The notes beneath the pieces were generated by a model. That model searched no databases, was not told the DNA's origin, and saw nothing but the letters and a program-made list of their open reading frames with translations. This document shows positions 62,537 through 64,000 of a stretch of DNA of 64,000 bases, in pieces; position 1 is the first letter of the stretch; every line of letters begins with the position of its first letter. The stretch is from Campylobacter sp. MIT 97-5078 (GTDB lineage Bacteria > Campylobacterota > Campylobacteria > Campylobacterales > Campylobacteraceae). The position numbers were made by a program, and so were the translations under genes. The stretch is taken from positions 1 to 64,000 of the forward strand of contig NZ_QHLK01000005.1 in NCBI RefSeq assembly GCF_006864455.1. The letters run 5' to 3'.

Positions 62537-63754
62537 ATGAAAAAGACTTTATCTTTAATGCTTTGTTTCCTATCTTTTCTTTTAGCTACTGATACAAATG
62601 ATGGTATAAGTTTTGGAGCAGATATTCTTAAGCATTTTAAAAGCAATATGAATACTACGATAAATAATCCCATTACAAATGGAAGTGCTATTACAAGCGT
62701 TGATGGTAAAAGTAGTGGGAGTGCTAAGATAGTATGCGAAGAAGCAAAGAGTGCTGATTTTATAAGTTTTTCTTACAATATAGACTCAAGATCAAACATA
62801 TAAATTAACATATCAATTGATGAGAATCTTGATAAAAGAAAAGATAGAAATTTTTATTTTTCTGATGTTAGCGGTATATGTGCCAATGGCGTTGTAACAA
62901 CAACTTCTATAAGGCAGAAAGTGGGTAATGATGTTTTTGGTCGCCCTAAATATGTTTGGATTGATAAGATGGCTTATCATATTTGGCAGTATAATGGCTC
63001 TATTCTTTCTTTAAAAGAAGTTCAAAAAGAAGATTGTGGAGGTTGTTACTGTATCAACCAAAGTTGTGGTAATTTAGCTCATACTAATAAAGCTAAGATT
63101 TTGCAAGATATTGCTGCACCTATATCAAATCTTATCGCAAGTTCTACGCATTTTATCTTGTCTAAGGCTGAATTAAAAAGTGATATGCTTGTGTATAAGG
63201 GGCAAGATAGCTCAGCTTGTGATACAGCTTTAAATAAAGGTTCAAGTTATGTGCAAACAAATACAAATAGTGATTTAAAAGCTCTTGCTAATCAACAAAA
63301 AAGCTTACAAGCTCAAAGTGAAGATAGCGTGTATTCAGCCTTTAGTGAAGCATTTAATAATGATAATTCAGGGCTTGATACAAGCTTTAAACAAGAGTTA
63401 ATGAGTGAAGAAGCAAGTATTAAATCAAGTGCTAAAATGTCAGGTTCAAATTACTCTTATAGTGGTGGCAATGGTAGTATTCAGCTTGTAAATAACCCTG
63501 ATATGAAATTTTGTGAAGTTAGTGTGCCAAATACTGATACAACTATATTTAGTGATGGAACAAATAGAAAAAATGTTACAAGCAATGATATTGTTTATAA
63601 GGCTGAAATAAGAGAATGTAAGCAAGATACTTGTCCTATAAAACAAGGCGAAAAGCTTAAACACAAGTGCGGAAAAATTAATGATATGGGCGAAGTTTTA
63701 GCTTCTTTTTCAGCTGTTGAAGAAGTTTCAAAAGATAGCGTATGTCATAAATAA
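62537..63754 (+). pseudogene. Cys-rich TraN-like secreted protein with an internal stop
   Basis: A signal peptide (MKKTLSLMLCFLSFLLA) starts a frame that meets TAA at 62801-62803 after NIDSRSNI. The same frame goes on as NISIDENLDKRKDRNFYFSD and VWIDKMAYHIWQYNGSIL, with a Cys-rich core KEDCGGCYCINQSCG and C-terminal Cys pairs (RECKQDTCPIKQGEKLKHKC), to 63754. Read through, it is about 405 residues. The Cys pattern resembles TraN, the outer-membrane mating-pair adhesin, but it is shorter than F TraN, so the name is tentative. One nonsense change has split it. Confidence 0.5.
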
Positions 63755-63763
63755 GGATAAAAA

Positions 63764-64000
63764 ATGAAAAGAATAACAATACAAACAATGCTTAGTGTAG
63801 TTTTTGCAAGTGTTTTTGCCCAAGCTGATATGCCTTGTTTTCATATAGGCACAGTTAAAGAGTTTGATGGGCATTATTACGCACAAAGTGCTAAAACTAT
63901 GATTTTTGAAGAAGCTTATAATTTAAGTAAGGACACCAACGCTTATTTGGCTGTGCCAAATACTAAAGAAGAAAATGCTTTCTTAAGCTCAATGATTGAT
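63764..64000 (+). CDS. secreted C-type-lectin-like protein (partial)
   Basis: 79 codons up to the window edge, still open; AAGGATAAAA precedes the ATG. Signal peptide MKRITIQTMLSVVFASVFAQ is followed by FHIGTVKEFDGHYYAQSAKT, then FEEAYNLSKDTNAYLAVPNT and KEENAFLSSMID. This is the opening of a C-type lectin-like fold (Y-x-Y...W/F-EEA...L-A-x-P...EEN-x-FL). Such domains bind sugars or proteins. Being the last visible tra-linked gene, it may be a surface adhesin for mating. The rest of the gene is needed to judge it. Confidence 0.6.
   Translation, partial: MKRITIQTMLSVVFASVFAQADMPCFHIGTVKEFDGHYYAQSAKTMIFEEAYNLSKDTNAYLAVPNTKEENAFLSSMID

Overview
The window is AT-rich and densely packed, with short Shine-Dalgarno sites. 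Its genes match the family set and much of the local order I recall for Campylobacter jejuni and its relatives: efp next to fliS-fliD-flaG, ctb next to an nssR-like gene, patA-patB-ape1, acnB with an ankyrin protein, glmU-coaBC-uppS, and cjaA-cjaB. I read it as the chromosome of a thermotolerant-type Campylobacter carrying a mobile element at its right end. The species cannot be fixed from the sequence alone.

Layout. 1-860: an undefined gene end and decayed reading frames. 865-10156: an ammonium transporter, an outer-membrane beta-barrel protein, RNase P RNA, efp and a late flagellar block (fliS, fliD, flaG, flgL) with recognisable sigma-28 and sigma-54 elements. 10253-18119: tRNA-Leu(CAA), a TRIC-type membrane protein, the truncated globin ctb, a decayed nssR, two large surface-glycan transferases and an amino-acid ABC importer. 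18177-23437: the peptidoglycan O-acetylation cluster (ape1, patB, patA), a small HTH protein and a beta-helix acyltransferase with an interrupted G tract at its start. 23556-33704: acnB and a chain of housekeeping genes that overlap or nearly touch (ankyrin protein, SDR, NhaC-type antiporter, trmA, ilvA, CoA-binding protein, EamA transporter). 33705-35068: a scrap-like zone with two orphan type II-C CRISPR repeats, no array and no cas gene, around a frameshifted secreted-protein gene. 35069-44497: fliP, glmU, coaBC, a conserved hypothetical, uppS, prepilin peptidase, an LptF/G permease, truA, cjaA and cjaB.

44.5 kb to the end is foreign. It holds a Xer-type recombinase, a decayed AAA ATPase gene, a HEPN-nuclease gene with a structured RNA candidate just upstream, a leftward block (replication-initiator-like protein, UvrD-type helicase, two excisionase-like HTH proteins, a WGR-domain protein) and then a rightward F-type type IV secretion operon: pilin, traL, traE, traK, traB, dsbC-like, traV-like, SH3 protein, lipoprotein, traC, trbI, S26 peptidase, traH, a Cys-rich TraN-like protein and a C-type-lectin-like protein cut by the window edge. 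Together these look like an integrated conjugative plasmid or ICE.

Two points deserve most attention. One is the HEPN gene with its own upstream hairpin RNA at 46.9-47.8 kb, which has the layout of an RNA-antitoxin/abortive-infection module. The other is the F-type conjugation locus ending in a lectin-like secreted protein. Several element genes (helicase, traC, trbI, traN-like) are broken by single-base shifts or a stop. This may be real decay or homopolymer error in the assembly, and only raw reads can tell.
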